A DNA stretch of 64,000 nucleotides, taken from positions 243,605 through 307,604 of the forward strand of contig NZ_VDBO01000005.1 of NCBI RefSeq assembly GCF_005930355.1. Reading direction: 5' to 3'. Numbering within the stretch: the stretch's first letter is position 1; every line of letters starts with the position of its first letter. This stretch comes from Paenibacillus sinopodophylli. Lineage in GTDB: Bacteria; Bacillota; Bacilli; Paenibacillales; Paenibacillaceae. The notes under the pieces were generated by a model that worked only from the letters and a program-made list of their open reading frames with translations, was not told the DNA's origin and did no database searches. Position numbers and translations under genes: made by a program. Of this stretch, positions 33,629 through 42,401 are shown in pieces.

Positions 33629-34999
33629 TCTCTCCAACTTCCCATCATATGGCGGAAACACAAGACCAAGCTCGAATTTGCTGCTTTTTTTCAAAATACT
33701 CTTCCGATGGGAGAACAAGTCAAAGCTATGTTTGCCATGATAAGCACCGACACCGGATGTACCTACCCCGCCAAAGGGCAGATTAGGATTTGATACATGC
33801 ATAATCGTATCGTTGATACACCCTCCACCGAATGAAATACGGTTCAGCACCTCATGCTCAAGCGGCTTGCTCTCCGTGAACAGGTACAAGGAGAGTGGCT
33901 TAGGCCGCGCATTAATAGCACGAACGGCCTCATCAATATGACTGTATGTCAGGATGGGAAGAATCGGCCCGAATATCTCGTCAGACATCGCTGCGCTCTC
34001 CCAAGCAGCGCCATCAAGCAACGTGGGCTCGATGAAAAGGTCAGCAGCGTCGGTGCGGCCACCAAATACGATGCTCGTTTGATCCTTCTCAAGAATGGAT
34101 GCCAGTCGGTCGAATTGGCCGCGATTGACGATTCGCCCATAATCGTAGTTGTTCTGGATGTCAGAGCCGTAGAAAGCGGTAATGGCTTCCTTCATTTTCA
34201 TGAGAAGGGGCTCTTTGATCGATTCATGCGCTAGTACATAATCGGGAGATATGCAGGTTTGGCCCGTATTCAAGCACTTGCCCCAGATGATACGTTTGGC
34301 AGCGAGGTCGAGGTTAGCTGTAGAATCGACAATGACAGGGCTTTTACCGCCGAGCTCAAGCGTAACGGGTACCAGCCTCTTGGAGGCGGCTTCCATTACA
34401 ATTTTGCCGACCCCAATACTGCCTGTGAAAAAAATATAGTCAACAGGAGCATGAATGAGCAAGGACGTGGTTTCCCGTTCGCCCTCAACCACCTTAATGT
34501 AAGCAGGGTCAAACGTCTCGCTAATGATTTGGTTAATTAATGCGGCGATGCGAGGCGTATTCTCAGAGGGCTTCACAATCGCACAGTTGCCTGCTGCAAT
34601 AGCGCCGATGAGCGGCTCAATGACAAGCTGGAATGGATAGTTAAAGGGCCCGATAATTAAAACCGTCCCATAGGGCTCCATCACAATCTGGCTGCTGGCT
34701 GGGAACAAATAAAGCGGCGTTTTTACTTTTTTCGGCTTTATCCACTTTTTAAGCTGTTTCATTGTATGGGTGATGCTTGTTTTTGCAATGAGAATTTCGG
34801 TCATATAGGTTTCTAATTCACTTTTGTGCAAATCGTGAAAAAGTGCTTCTACAATATCTTTTTCATGGCGTATAATCGCCTTCTTAAGTAATTCGAGCTG
34901 CTGGAGACGGTATTGCAAATCTTTGGTTTGTCCCTTCTCGAAAAAGGTTTTTTGTCCTTGAATGATGTGTTCGATGTCTTCCAAGCTCGTTGTATTCAT
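33608..34999 (-). CDS. Aldehyde dehydrogenase (ALDH3-like)
   Basis: A 463-residue NAD(P)-dependent enzyme. Visible motifs: P-Y-G-T-V-L-I-I-G-P-F-N-Y-P (cofactor site with catalytic Asn), F-T-G-S-I-G-V-G, the general-base Glu in L-E-L-G-G-K-S-P, and the catalytic Cys in N-T-G-Q-T-C-I-S-P-D-Y. Short length and lack of the usual N-terminal extension place it with class-3 or fatty-aldehyde dehydrogenases (YwdH-like). The C-terminal N-P-N-L-P-F-G-G-V-G-T-S-G-V-G-A-Y-H-G is conserved. It is divergent from the DUF6157 gene. Substrate unknown. Confidence 0.93.
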   Translation of the reverse strand: MNTTSLEDIEHIIQGQKTFFEKGQTKDLQYRLQQLELLKKAIIRHEKDIVEALFHDLHKSELETYMTEILIAKTSITHTMKQLKKWIKPKKVKTPLYLFPASSQIVMEPYGTVLIIGPFNYPFQLVIEPLIGAIAAGNCAIVKPSENTPRIAALINQIISETFDPAYIKVVEGERETTSLLIHAPVDYIFFTGSIGVGKIVMEAASKRLVPVTLELGGKSPVIVDSTANLDLAAKRIIWGKCLNTGQTCISPDYVLAHESIKEPLLMKMKEAITAFYGSDIQNNYDYGRIVNRGQFDRLASILEKDQTSIVFGGRTDAADLFIEPTLLDGAAWESAAMSDEIFGPILPILTYSHIDEAVRAINARPKPLSLYLFTESKPLEHEVLNRISFGGGCINDTIMHVSNPNLPFGGVGTSGVGAYHGKHSFDLFSHRKSILKKSSKFELGLVFPPYDGKLERIKKLLK

Positions 35000-35206
35000 C
35001 CCAATCCCTCCTTGCTATTACACACATAGTAACAGGTCATATTAAACACGGCTACAATTTGCTTCTATTTATGCAGGATTGACACATTTCTGTGAATTAT
35101 AATTGCCTGGTGAAAGGTACTTGAAGCAAATCGGTAAACGATTACAACTTGTCTATGAATTGGGCTATAATGGGAGAAAATGCATGTCGAGTAGGAGGCG
35201 CTCACG

Positions 35207-35632
35207 ATGGATTGGAATTACTACAATACGTTTATTACAGTATCACCGGATTGCCCAGCAGAGTTCGCGGTTGTTCCACCTGACAAGAAGAGTGGAAGGA
35301 CGAAGCCGAGTCTCGAATATGAGCTTGCCGCAGAGCAGCCATATGGCTATACACAAGAGGAGTTATTGTATGAGGTGCATGTACGTCATAAGTCAATTGC
35401 CCCGGAGGAGTTGGCTGAGCGCGGGGCTGAGCTGAAAGAAGCTTTTTTCTCAAAGCCTACGGCATGTATGCGTGCTTCCATGCTGCCCAAGAAATATGGC
35501 TGGGGCATACATTTCAACGAAGCGGGTAAGCTGGCGCTTGTTCCGCGGGAATCTGAGCAATACCATGACTTCGCAGCAGGCAAGCATGCGAGTATAAAGG
35601 TACTTGCAGGCATGCGGAGCAGCAAGAAATAA
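35207..35632 (+). CDS. DUF6157 family protein
   Basis: A 141-residue cytoplasmic protein. The opening Y-Y-N-T-F-I-T-V-S-P-D-C-P, the Y-T-Q-E-E-L-L-Y-E-V-H-V block and R-A-S-M-L-P-K-K-Y-G-W-G-I-H-F-N-E match the DUF6157 family. AGGAGG lies nine bases before ATG. It is followed by a methyltransferase gene after 23 bases, likely one operon. Function unknown. Confidence 0.8.
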   Translation: MDWNYYNTFITVSPDCPAEFAVVPPDKKSGRTKPSLEYELAAEQPYGYTQEELLYEVHVRHKSIAPEELAERGAELKEAFFSKPTACMRASMLPKKYGWGIHFNEAGKLALVPRESEQYHDFAAGKHASIKVLAGMRSSKK

Positions 35633-35655
35633 ACGGTTAGGAGGCTGTGAATATA

Positions 35656-36396
35656 ATGAAACAGAACAAGTATGATGAGCCTGGTTTCTTTGCCAATTAC
35701 AGTGCGATGTCCCGCTCGATCGGCGGATTGGATGCTGCTGGGGAGTGGCATATATTACGTGGGATGCTACCAGAGCTTGGCGGCAAAAGAGTGCTTGATC
35801 TCGGCTGCGGATTCGGATGGCATTGCAGATATGTACGAGAGCAGCATGCTCGATCTGTCGTCGGGATCGACCTTTCCGGCAATATGCTTGAGCGTGCTAG
35901 AGTATTGACTAATGACACGGAGATTGAGTACCGCAACTGCGCAATCGAGGATTTGGAGTTTACGGCTGGTGAGTTTGATGTTGTGCTAAGTTCGCTGGCG
36001 CTGCATTACGTAGAGGATTTCGCGAGTGTATGCTTGAACGTACATGAAGCGTTGGCGGCAGGCGGCTCGTTTGTCTTGTCCGTCGAACATCCCGTTTTTA
36101 CTGCAGCTGCCGCACAGGACTGGCATTACGGCCCCAATGGGGAGAAGCTGCACTGGCCTGTAGACGGCTATTATTCGGAAGGTATGAGGGAGACAAGCTT
36201 TTTGAATCATGAGGTGGTGAAGTACCATCGGACAGTTTCCTCCTACGTCAACACGCTAATTGAGGCAGGCTTTCGCATTATGGTGCTGTCAGAGCCTCAG
36301 CCATCACCAGATATGCTGAATCAGTATTCCGGCATGCAGGATGAACTCCGACGTCCGATGTTTTTAATGATTGCGGCTGTTAAAATGGTAGGCTAA
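35656..36396 (+). CDS. Class I SAM-dependent methyltransferase
   Basis: A 246-residue enzyme; ATG 35656 is chosen over GTG 35647 because TTAGGAGG is 11 bases before the ATG and only 2 before the GTG. SAM-binding motif I is V-L-D-L-G-C-G-F-G-W near residue 48, with an acidic V-V-G-I-D-L-S motif II, and L-S-S-L-A-L-H-Y-V later, as in Methyltransf_11/25 proteins. Target unknown; small-molecule substrates are usual. Confidence 0.88.
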   Translation: MKQNKYDEPGFFANYSAMSRSIGGLDAAGEWHILRGMLPELGGKRVLDLGCGFGWHCRYVREQHARSVVGIDLSGNMLERARVLTNDTEIEYRNCAIEDLEFTAGEFDVVLSSLALHYVEDFASVCLNVHEALAAGGSFVLSVEHPVFTAAAAQDWHYGPNGEKLHWPVDGYYSEGMRETSFLNHEVVKYHRTVSSYVNTLIEAGFRIMVLSEPQPSPDMLNQYSGMQDELRRPMFLMIAAVKMVG

Positions 36397-36600
36397 GGGT
36401 GCTCAGAATGTGTGCAAACAGATAAGCGAGCAGCAGGACACCTTGGCGGTTAGCAGTCTGCTTATGCTTCAAAACGGATGTCTCTATGGGAACGCTGCGC
36501 TTCGTACCGACTTCCACTTAGTTCCACAAACACACCTTCAACGATTTTCTAATACAAGGTGAATTGACCATGTATAATGAGGGTGGGAGGAGGATTACAG

Positions 36601-38196
36601 ATGAGCAGACAGATAACGAACAAGCTTCCGTTCCGTGATGTTTTTTTTGTTATGCAGGATATACATTATGTGTCTACTGCGGCTGGCGAGCAATTGAAGG
36701 TTGCGGCAGGAGCAGCACCGTTGCTTCTTATTGTTGGAGCAGGGAACGGAGTACTTCAGTCTGAGCGTGGGCAGCAGCTTCTGGCGCAGCATATGATTCT
36801 AATGATTCAACCGGAGGAGAAGGCGCAGATTACGAATGACGGGCAGTCGACTCTAGGCTGTTATATGGTTACATATAAAGTTTATCAAGCAGAGAAGCAT
36901 AGTCATAATCATCATACCCAACTAACGAATGGATCTGCTGATCTGGTAGGCAGAAACGCTGTGCTGGAGGCGACGGATTCGATTCAAGAGATGGTTAAGT
37001 CGCTTTATCGCGCTGCGAATACAGTGGATGAGCAGGAAGCTATTGCGAGTCATTTTATTTTCCAAAAGCTGATTTTTGCATTGATCGAACAGCAGCGTTT
37101 TCAAAAAGAAAACAAAAATCCACGGCTTGCTGTCAAACGCACGCTGCAATATATGGAACGCCATATCGACGAACCGATATCCGTCGAACAACTAGCGAGG
37201 TTAGCAAATATTAGCAGACGATGGTACACCATTCTTTTTAAGGAAATGACGGGCGAGAACCCGCTTGATTATTTAATTGGCCTGCGAATTAGGAAAGCGA
37301 AGGATTTGCTCAACCTATCGGGAGACAGCTTCAACATGATCGCAAGGCGAGTCGGCTTTGAGGATGAGCATTATTTCAGCAGGCGCTTTAAGCAGAAGGT
37401 TGGCGTATCCCCGCGTTATTATTTGCAGCAGCGGAGACATTTCGGCACCAGGGTTACTTATCCGGAATTAATGCATGTGCTCGGCGTTACACCGATCGCA
37501 GCGCCTACTCCCCATCAGGAGTTTCCTAACTATTTGCAAGCATCCTTCGGTAAAGTGGAGAAGCTTTATTACGATAAAACATTAAGTCTAGATAAGATTA
37601 GACGATCGAAGCCTGATTTCATCGTCGCATCTGAGTGGCAGGATCAAGCAATCTATGAGGAGCTGAGCAGTATCGCCACGACGGTGTTATTGCCGAGCCG
37701 TGAGGATTGGAGAGATGAGCTGCGGGATATGGCAGAAATATTAGGAAAGAGGGCTGAGGCGAATGGCGTAATAGAACGCTTTTCGGATAAGCTGGACAAG
37801 GCTAGGGAAACGCTATATTTCGCTATGAAAGGTGAAACGGTTGTTTACGTGCGGCTGACCTCAGAGGGAGCAGTCGTGTTTGGCGAGCAATCATCCAGAG
37901 GGCGCATTTTGTACTCGGAGCTTGGCTTAAAGCCGCCAGACGTATTCGCTTTGCATCAAGATGGCATCGTTTTGCCGCTTGACAGGCTGTCCGAGCTGAA
38001 GGCGGACCATATCATTCTACAAACAGATGATAAGCAGCATTGGGGACTGAGTAATGGGGAACGGCTGCCCATAAGCAAGGAGAGCCGAATCTATCAAGTA
38101 GGCAATGCGGAGTGGTATAACTTTTCATTCTCCCCGCTTGCAACGCATTTCGCTGTTGACGAAATCATTCAACTATTCGCTGCCAGAAAAGGATAA
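36601..38196 (+). CDS. AraC regulator fused to a siderophore-binding-protein domain (Btr type)
   Basis: A 531-residue cytoplasmic activator; ATG 36601 follows GGGAGGAGG. Residues 1-160 are a cupin-like N-terminal part, about 177-280 an AraC helix-turn-helix pair (I-S-V-E-Q-L-A-R-L-A-N-I-S-R-R-W-Y and F-N-M-I-A-R-R-V-G-F-E-D), and about 290-531 a periplasmic-binding-protein fold that lacks any signal peptide. That last part begins V-T-Y-P-E-L-M-H-V-L-G-V-T-P-I-A-A, which is nearly the same as the start of the binding domain in the next gene. In B. subtilis, Btr has this design: it binds the siderophore inside the cell and activates the uptake genes. The same role is likely here for the gene at 38327. 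Confidence 0.9.
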   Translation: MSRQITNKLPFRDVFFVMQDIHYVSTAAGEQLKVAAGAAPLLLIVGAGNGVLQSERGQQLLAQHMILMIQPEEKAQITNDGQSTLGCYMVTYKVYQAEKHSHNHHTQLTNGSADLVGRNAVLEATDSIQEMVKSLYRAANTVDEQEAIASHFIFQKLIFALIEQQRFQKENKNPRLAVKRTLQYMERHIDEPISVEQLARLANISRRWYTILFKEMTGENPLDYLIGLRIRKAKDLLNLSGDSFNMIARRVGFEDEHYFSRRFKQKVGVSPRYYLQQRRHFGTRVTYPELMHVLGVTPIAAPTPHQEFPNYLQASFGKVEKLYYDKTLSLDKIRRSKPDFIVASEWQDQAIYEELSSIATTVLLPSREDWRDELRDMAEILGKRAEANGVIERFSDKLDKARETLYFAMKGETVVYVRLTSEGAVVFGEQSSRGRILYSELGLKPPDVFALHQDGIVLPLDRLSELKADHIILQTDDKQHWGLSNGERLPISKESRIYQVGNAEWYNFSFSPLATHFAVDEIIQLFAARKG

Positions 38197-38273
38197 CAGT
38201 CACGGCACAGTCTTTATTCGCATATCTCCATGTTTTGTTTCCGATGCTCCATGTACAATACAAGGCTACCCTC

Positions 38274-38299
38274 TATAATGAGAATGAGAATTATTATTA
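38274..38299 (+). promoter_or_regulatory. TATAAT -10 element with overlapping Fur box
   Basis: TATAAT (38274-38279) is followed at 38285-38299 by TGAGAATTATTATTA, which matches the 7-1-7 Fur consensus with two mismatches. It lies 28 bases before the binding lipoprotein gene. Confidence 0.6.
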
Positions 38300-38326
38300 A
38301 CAGAAGATGGCGAGAGGGATGGGAAC

Positions 38327-39271
38327 ATGAGTAAGTGGAAAATAGGAAGCGTATGGATGATAGCGCTTGTCTTAATCGTGATGACAGCATGTGGAGCGAA
38401 TGAAAAAAATGCAACAAATGAGACGGGGAATGCAGCTACTCCAGCTGCTGAAACGGAAACAGAAACAGAAACAGAAGCACTAAGAGTTGTAGCCACTTCG
38501 GTTACTTATCCGGATTTCTTATATGTTCTTGGCGTTACGCCCGTTGCGGCTGAAAACTATCATGCAGAGTTTCCAAGCTATTTCAATGATGCGTTCAAAG
38601 ATGTAGCTAAACTAGGCAACGGTGAAAACTTGGAAGGCTTGCTTGCGGCGGAGCCGGATCTAATTATTGCTCCCAAATGGCGGGATGAGAAGGTGTATGA
38701 CCAATATTCCAAAATTGCCAAAACCGTGCTGATGCCAGACCGCGACAACTGGCGCGATGAGCTGCGGGATGTGGCTGCGGCGCTTGATAAAACAGAAAAA
38801 GCGGAGCAGGTCATTACAGATTACGAGGCACATATTCAGGAAGCTAAAGATTCCTTACAACAGATTGTTGGAAGCGAAACGTTCGTATATATGCGAATTA
38901 TGCAGACGGAAAGCTATATTATGGGTGAAATCTCCGATAGAGGAAAAGTCATTCACGGTGAGCTCGGCCTACAGACTGTTGCTGCGTACCCGAAAGAGGA
39001 AGGCAGTCTAGCGATTTCATTGGAAACGTTGACTGAATACAATCCGGATCATATTATTCTCCAAGTAGATGGCGGGGAAGATAAAGCTAGCGCGCAAAAA
39101 ATATATGATGATATGAAGGTTAGTCCTGTATGGCAGGGCTTAAAAGCGGTTAAAGCGAATCAAGTTTATTTGGTTGGCGATAAAGAGTGGATGAATTTCG
39201 GTTTCTCGCCGGTTGCCACAATCAGAGCGGTAGATGAAATTGTAGCTGCTATTCAGCAGAATAAACAGTAA
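38327..39271 (+). CDS. Iron-siderophore ABC transporter substrate-binding lipoprotein
   Basis: A 314-residue lipoprotein. Lipobox V-M-T-A-C near residue 22, then an acidic T/E-rich linker, then a FecB/BtuF-type binding domain beginning V-T-Y-P-D-F-L-Y-V-L-G-V-T-P-V-A-A. The Y-x-E-F-P-S-Y, L-L-A-A-E-P-D-L-I-I-A and H-I-I-L-Q-V-D-G-G motifs are those of ferric siderophore binders. It is under a Fur box and next to an AraC activator with the same binding fold. No FecCD permease or ATPase gene is adjacent, so it must use permeases encoded elsewhere. Terminated with the nitroreductase gene. Confidence 0.92.
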   Translation: MSKWKIGSVWMIALVLIVMTACGANEKNATNETGNAATPAAETETETETEALRVVATSVTYPDFLYVLGVTPVAAENYHAEFPSYFNDAFKDVAKLGNGENLEGLLAAEPDLIIAPKWRDEKVYDQYSKIAKTVLMPDRDNWRDELRDVAAALDKTEKAEQVITDYEAHIQEAKDSLQQIVGSETFVYMRIMQTESYIMGEISDRGKVIHGELGLQTVAAYPKEEGSLAISLETLTEYNPDHIILQVDGGEDKASAQKIYDDMKVSPVWQGLKAVKANQVYLVGDKEWMNFGFSPVATIRAVDEIVAAIQQNKQ

Positions 39272-39291
39272 ACCGCAGGAGGTTAGTCTAC

Positions 39292-39855
39292 TTGCATAAT
39301 GGGATCGAGCGGACGATTCGGGACCGTAGAACGATTAGGTCCTTTGCGGATAAGGAAGTTACGGAGGACATGCTGCTTCGGCTGCTGAATGCTGCAGTCT
39401 GGGCACCTTTCCACTCCCGTGTTGAGCCTTGGCGTTTTATCGTGTTTATGAAGGATGGACGCAAGGCATTCGCTGATGCTGTGCTGTCTACCTATACGAA
39501 GGAGGAACTGGAGCGATATGGAGCAGGCGCTCGTTATGAGTATGAGCAGGAGACGCCCGTTCATATTGTTATCGTTGTTCCAGAGGATGAGCATCCAGGT
39601 AAGATGGAAGATGCACTACTTGCTGCAGCCTCGCTCATTCAGAATATGCAGCTGCTGGCTTGGGAATGGGAAATGGGCTTCGTGTGGAAGACGCATGAGT
39701 ACAATCGCGAGGATGCTTTCAAAGAGAGAACAGGCATCATGCCGAATGAGAAAATAGTAGGTACGCTCCATTTGGGATATATCAAAGCGGAGAAGATTCC
39801 TAAGGCGAAGCCTAGAAAGCCGGCTGAGCAGCTCGTTACGTGGCATAAGGGATAG
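39292..39855 (+). CDS. Nitroreductase-family protein
   Basis: A 187-residue flavoprotein starting at TTG (39292), nine bases after AGGAGG. The FMN-binding R-D-R-R-T-I-R-S-F and W-A-P-F-H-S-R-V-E-P-W-R-F motifs and the late G-T-L-H-L-G-Y are those of small nitroreductases. It follows the siderophore-binding gene by 20 bases, so the Fur box may control it too; a role in reducing ferric siderophores is possible but is only inferred from position. Confidence 0.85.
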   Translation: MHNGIERTIRDRRTIRSFADKEVTEDMLLRLLNAAVWAPFHSRVEPWRFIVFMKDGRKAFADAVLSTYTKEELERYGAGARYEYEQETPVHIVIVVPEDEHPGKMEDALLAAASLIQNMQLLAWEWEMGFVWKTHEYNREDAFKERTGIMPNEKIVGTLHLGYIKAEKIPKAKPRKPAEQLVTWHKG

Positions 39856-39856
39856 A

Positions 39857-39903
39857 CAGAAGGGTAGGAAGGAGCCGAAAGCCGCTCTTTCCTACCCTTC
39901 TGT
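39857..39903. terminator. Hairpin between convergent nitroreductase and EamA genes
   Basis: AGAAGGGTAGGAAGGAGC / GCTCTTTCCTACCCTTCT is a long stem of about 18 bp with one mismatch and a short loop. There is no clean T run on either side, but the position fits a terminator for both genes. Confidence 0.7.
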
Positions 39904-39907
39904 TGTA

Positions 39908-40786
39908 TTATTCCTTCCCATGCCGAATGAATAGCCAAACCCCGAACAGAATCAGTGCTCCAGCTGCCAGCTGATACGCGGTCAATGCTTCTTTGAGCAG
40001 CATCCATGCGAGCAAAGAGGAAATGACTGGCTCGCCTAGAACGGACATCGATACCGCGGCGGCGCTCATATGCTTCAGCAGCCAGTTGAACAGGTAATGG
40101 CCGAACAGAGTCGGAACGATTGCAAGCAGCAGGAATAAGCCCCACTCCTTCGAGCTGTAGCCTGTGAAGGAGTTGCCGCGCACGATATTGTAGAAGGCAA
40201 GCGCCGTAGCGGCAAGCGCAAAAACCCAGAAATTATAGGCGAAGGCGCTCATATCTTTGCGCAGCTGCTTACCAATCAACATATGGACGGCAACGGCTGC
40301 TGCACCCAGCAAGGAGAGAACATCACCGAGCAGAGCATCGCCAGAGAGGCCGAAGTCTCCTGAGCCAATTACAACAGAGCCGGCGAGCGCTAGCCCCATG
40401 CCCCACAGCATCATACGGTTGGCTTTGATACGGAACAGGAAGTAAGAGCCGAGCATGACCATGACGGGCTCCAGCGTCAAGATAACGGTAGAGCTTGCAA
40501 CGGTCGTCAGACGCAAGGAGGCCATCCAGAGCAGGAAGTGCAAGGCGAGCATAATGCCTGAGAAGGTCAGAAGCCGCCACTGCCTTGCGCTGAGCTGGAA
40601 CATCTCCTTGCGATACTTCCATACGAGCGGAAGCATGATAAGGTTGGTCAGGTACAGTCTATACATCGCGATGACGGCGACATCGGCTTCCGACCAGCGT
40701 ACAAATATGGATGAGAAAGAAATGGCAATAATGCCAATGACATAAAGCGATTCATAAGTTGTGACTGATCTCGTGCTGCGTTCCAT
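39908..40786 (-). CDS. EamA/DMT-family transporter
   Basis: A 292-residue protein with ten hydrophobic segments in two five-helix repeats (EamA domains). R-W-S-E-A-D-V-A-V-I-A-M-Y-R at the start, L-T-L-E-P-V-M-V-M-L-G-S-Y near 115 and S-V-L-G-E-P-V-I-S-S-L-L-A-W-M-L-L-K-E near 255 are the paired signature of drug/metabolite exporters. GGGAG lies upstream of ATG. Substrate unknown; amino acids or nucleotide precursors are typical. Confidence 0.9.
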   Translation of the reverse strand: MERSTRSVTTYESLYVIGIIAISFSSIFVRWSEADVAVIAMYRLYLTNLIMLPLVWKYRKEMFQLSARQWRLLTFSGIMLALHFLLWMASLRLTTVASSTVILTLEPVMVMLGSYFLFRIKANRMMLWGMGLALAGSVVIGSGDFGLSGDALLGDVLSLLGAAAVAVHMLIGKQLRKDMSAFAYNFWVFALAATALAFYNIVRGNSFTGYSSKEWGLFLLLAIVPTLFGHYLFNWLLKHMSAAAVSMSVLGEPVISSLLAWMLLKEALTAYQLAAGALILFGVWLFIRHGKE

Positions 40787-40811
40787 TACGTTCTATTCTC
40801 CCATACTTATA

Positions 40812-40862
40812 AAACCCCCAATTCATCATGCGGCTCTCGCATGATGAATCGGGGGTTCTGTT
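40812..40862. terminator. Strong hairpin terminator, likely bidirectional
   Basis: AACCCCCAATTCATCATGCG pairs with CGCATGATGAATCGGGGGTT (one mismatch) around a 5-base loop. It lies just upstream of the EamA gene on the minus strand and is followed on that strand by the EamA leader, so it mainly terminates the exonuclease gene. Confidence 0.75.
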
Positions 40863-40872
40863 CTATTATTGC

Positions 40873-41685
40873 TTACCCAGCTTGTCCAGCGGATGGCTTG
40901 GCCGCTTTCTCCAGCTCTGCATCAAAATACTGCTGAAGCTCTGCGACCTTGCGCACATCTTCGAAACTCGCTTTCCCAGCAAGGTATTTCTCTGCAAAAA
41001 CTTCCCATTGCGGCACGACCTTCTGCGCTGTCATGGAGCGAATAGCATTTTTGACCATTCGACGTTCCTTTGCATTCGTATACATATCTTTGAACTGCTG
41101 CTTGAGGCTGAGATCAAGCTCGCCGACGATCTTGCGGAAAACATGCGCCGTCATGCGGGCATCGTCAAGCGCGCGGTGGGCGGAGCCTTCTGCCTCGATC
41201 TCAAGATCAAGCAGAGCCGCCTCGACGCTGACATCATTCGTAACATTCTTATAGCGAATATATCCCTTCAGCAAATCGAAATAATCGGCTGCCATCCAGA
41301 AGCTGTCATCGAGCTTATGCATACGCGTATCGAAGACGATCCGCTTCAAGTCCTCGCCGCCCCAAGTAAATAACAGAAAAGTGTCGCTCTTATTCAGCCA
41401 AGCAGTGAAGTCACCGATTACTTTAGGAAAGCGCCTCGCGCTGTCGATGTCTTCTTGCGGGATGCCGGTTTTTTTCTTGATGAAGCTGTTCAGCTTGGAG
41501 AAGTAAATCGGTTTGATAAGTGCGGAAAACTCATCGATCTGCTCTAGTGAGCTATTCAAACGAACCGCCCCGATCTCGATGACCTCCATAGGCAATTCGC
41601 TTGCAAACTTACGTCCATTAAATTCAATATCCAATATAATATAATCCAAACGTTCAACCTCCGATAGATAGCCTGTGTTATCCAT
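40873..41685 (-). CDS. DEDDh-type 3'-5' exonuclease (KapD/ERI1-like)
   Basis: A 270-residue protein. Exo I is I-L-D-I-E-F-N near residue 17, Exo II includes F-T-W-G-G-E-D near 107, and Exo III is H-R-A-L-D-D-A-R near 178, giving the D-E-D-D-h metal-binding set of the RNase T/DnaQ superfamily. The I-E-I-G-A-V and S-F-I-K-K-K-T-G-I signatures are those of the KapD/ERI1 group, whose members trim RNA or DNA 3' ends; B. subtilis KapD affects the KinA sporulation pathway. Here a C-terminal helical extension of about 70 residues is added. Confidence 0.88.
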   Translation of the reverse strand: MDNTGYLSEVERLDYIILDIEFNGRKFASELPMEVIEIGAVRLNSSLEQIDEFSALIKPIYFSKLNSFIKKKTGIPQEDIDSARRFPKVIGDFTAWLNKSDTFLLFTWGGEDLKRIVFDTRMHKLDDSFWMAADYFDLLKGYIRYKNVTNDVSVEAALLDLEIEAEGSAHRALDDARMTAHVFRKIVGELDLSLKQQFKDMYTNAKERRMVKNAIRSMTAQKVVPQWEVFAEKYLAGKASFEDVRKVAELQQYFDAELEKAAKPSAGQAG

Positions 41686-41743
41686 TCTATCAGAAAACGT
41701 TATCCAGATGGAAACTACAATCTGGCAAAATGCTTTTGCAGGC

Positions 41744-42235
41744 TTATTTTCTTACTTTTATGACGTAATATAGGATCGTTCCAAGCAAAATGAGGAAAGC
41801 GATCGGTAGCAGCCAAGAGCCAATTCCGATAGATTTGCCTACCGCGTTCTGTATGACGGACCACTGCACATAACTGAAGATAAGGAGAATTTCAAGCTTG
41901 ACCCAGCTAAGCAGAATAATAGCATTTTTGTAGTGATGAAGAGCATTTTGTTCCGTAATCTTGGCTATATAATTGAATTGATGGGGAATTTTTCGCAGCA
42001 GCGAAAGTAAGGTGAATATGACAAGTGAAAGAATCGGCAACAACAAAAGAATCGCCTTGCTTCCCCAGCCGTCCGCCTCGCCGCTTCCGTTGAAGTGGAT
42101 CGCAATTGTATGCGGAAGCTCAGCCCACTTCACTGCGAAATAGACGAAGGAGAGCAGCAATATCAGAATGGAGATAACGTCATGTAATCGTTCGAGAATG
42201 GTTTTGGGAACCGACAGCTTAGGTAATTTGGTCAT
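41744..42235 (-). CDS. DUF1648 membrane protein
   Basis: A 163-residue protein with four hydrophobic segments. After the first comes L-P-H-T-I-A-I-H-F-N-G-S-G-E-A-D-G-W-G-S-K, the hallmark of DUF1648 (also found in SdpI immunity proteins). It lacks the SdpI extension. Possible envelope-stress or immunity function is only a family hint. It lies between the exonuclease and pst genes and is not clearly linked to either. Confidence 0.82.
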   Translation of the reverse strand: MTKLPKLSVPKTILERLHDVISILILLLSFVYFAVKWAELPHTIAIHFNGSGEADGWGSKAILLLLPILSLVIFTLLSLLRKIPHQFNYIAKITEQNALHHYKNAIILLSWVKLEILLIFSYVQWSVIQNAVGKSIGIGSWLLPIAFLILLGTILYYVIKVRK

Positions 42236-42327
42236 GGAGCAGCACCGCCGTTCTTATGGTTTGTGCGTACTCTTTTATTATATCGCAAACATTTTACAGA
42301 GGCCTAACTTATTTTCAATTAATTTCT

Positions 42328-42367
42328 AATAAAACACCAGCCGCATCCATGTCGATGCGGCTGGTGA
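42328..42367 (-). terminator. Terminator of the pst operon
   Basis: Reading the minus strand, CACCAGCCGCATC / GATGCGGCTGGTG is a perfect 13-bp stem with a 6-base loop, followed by TTTTATT. Confidence 0.9.
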
Positions 42368-42401
42368 AAGGTTTTGCTTATATGGACGGATGAGCGTCTC
42401 A

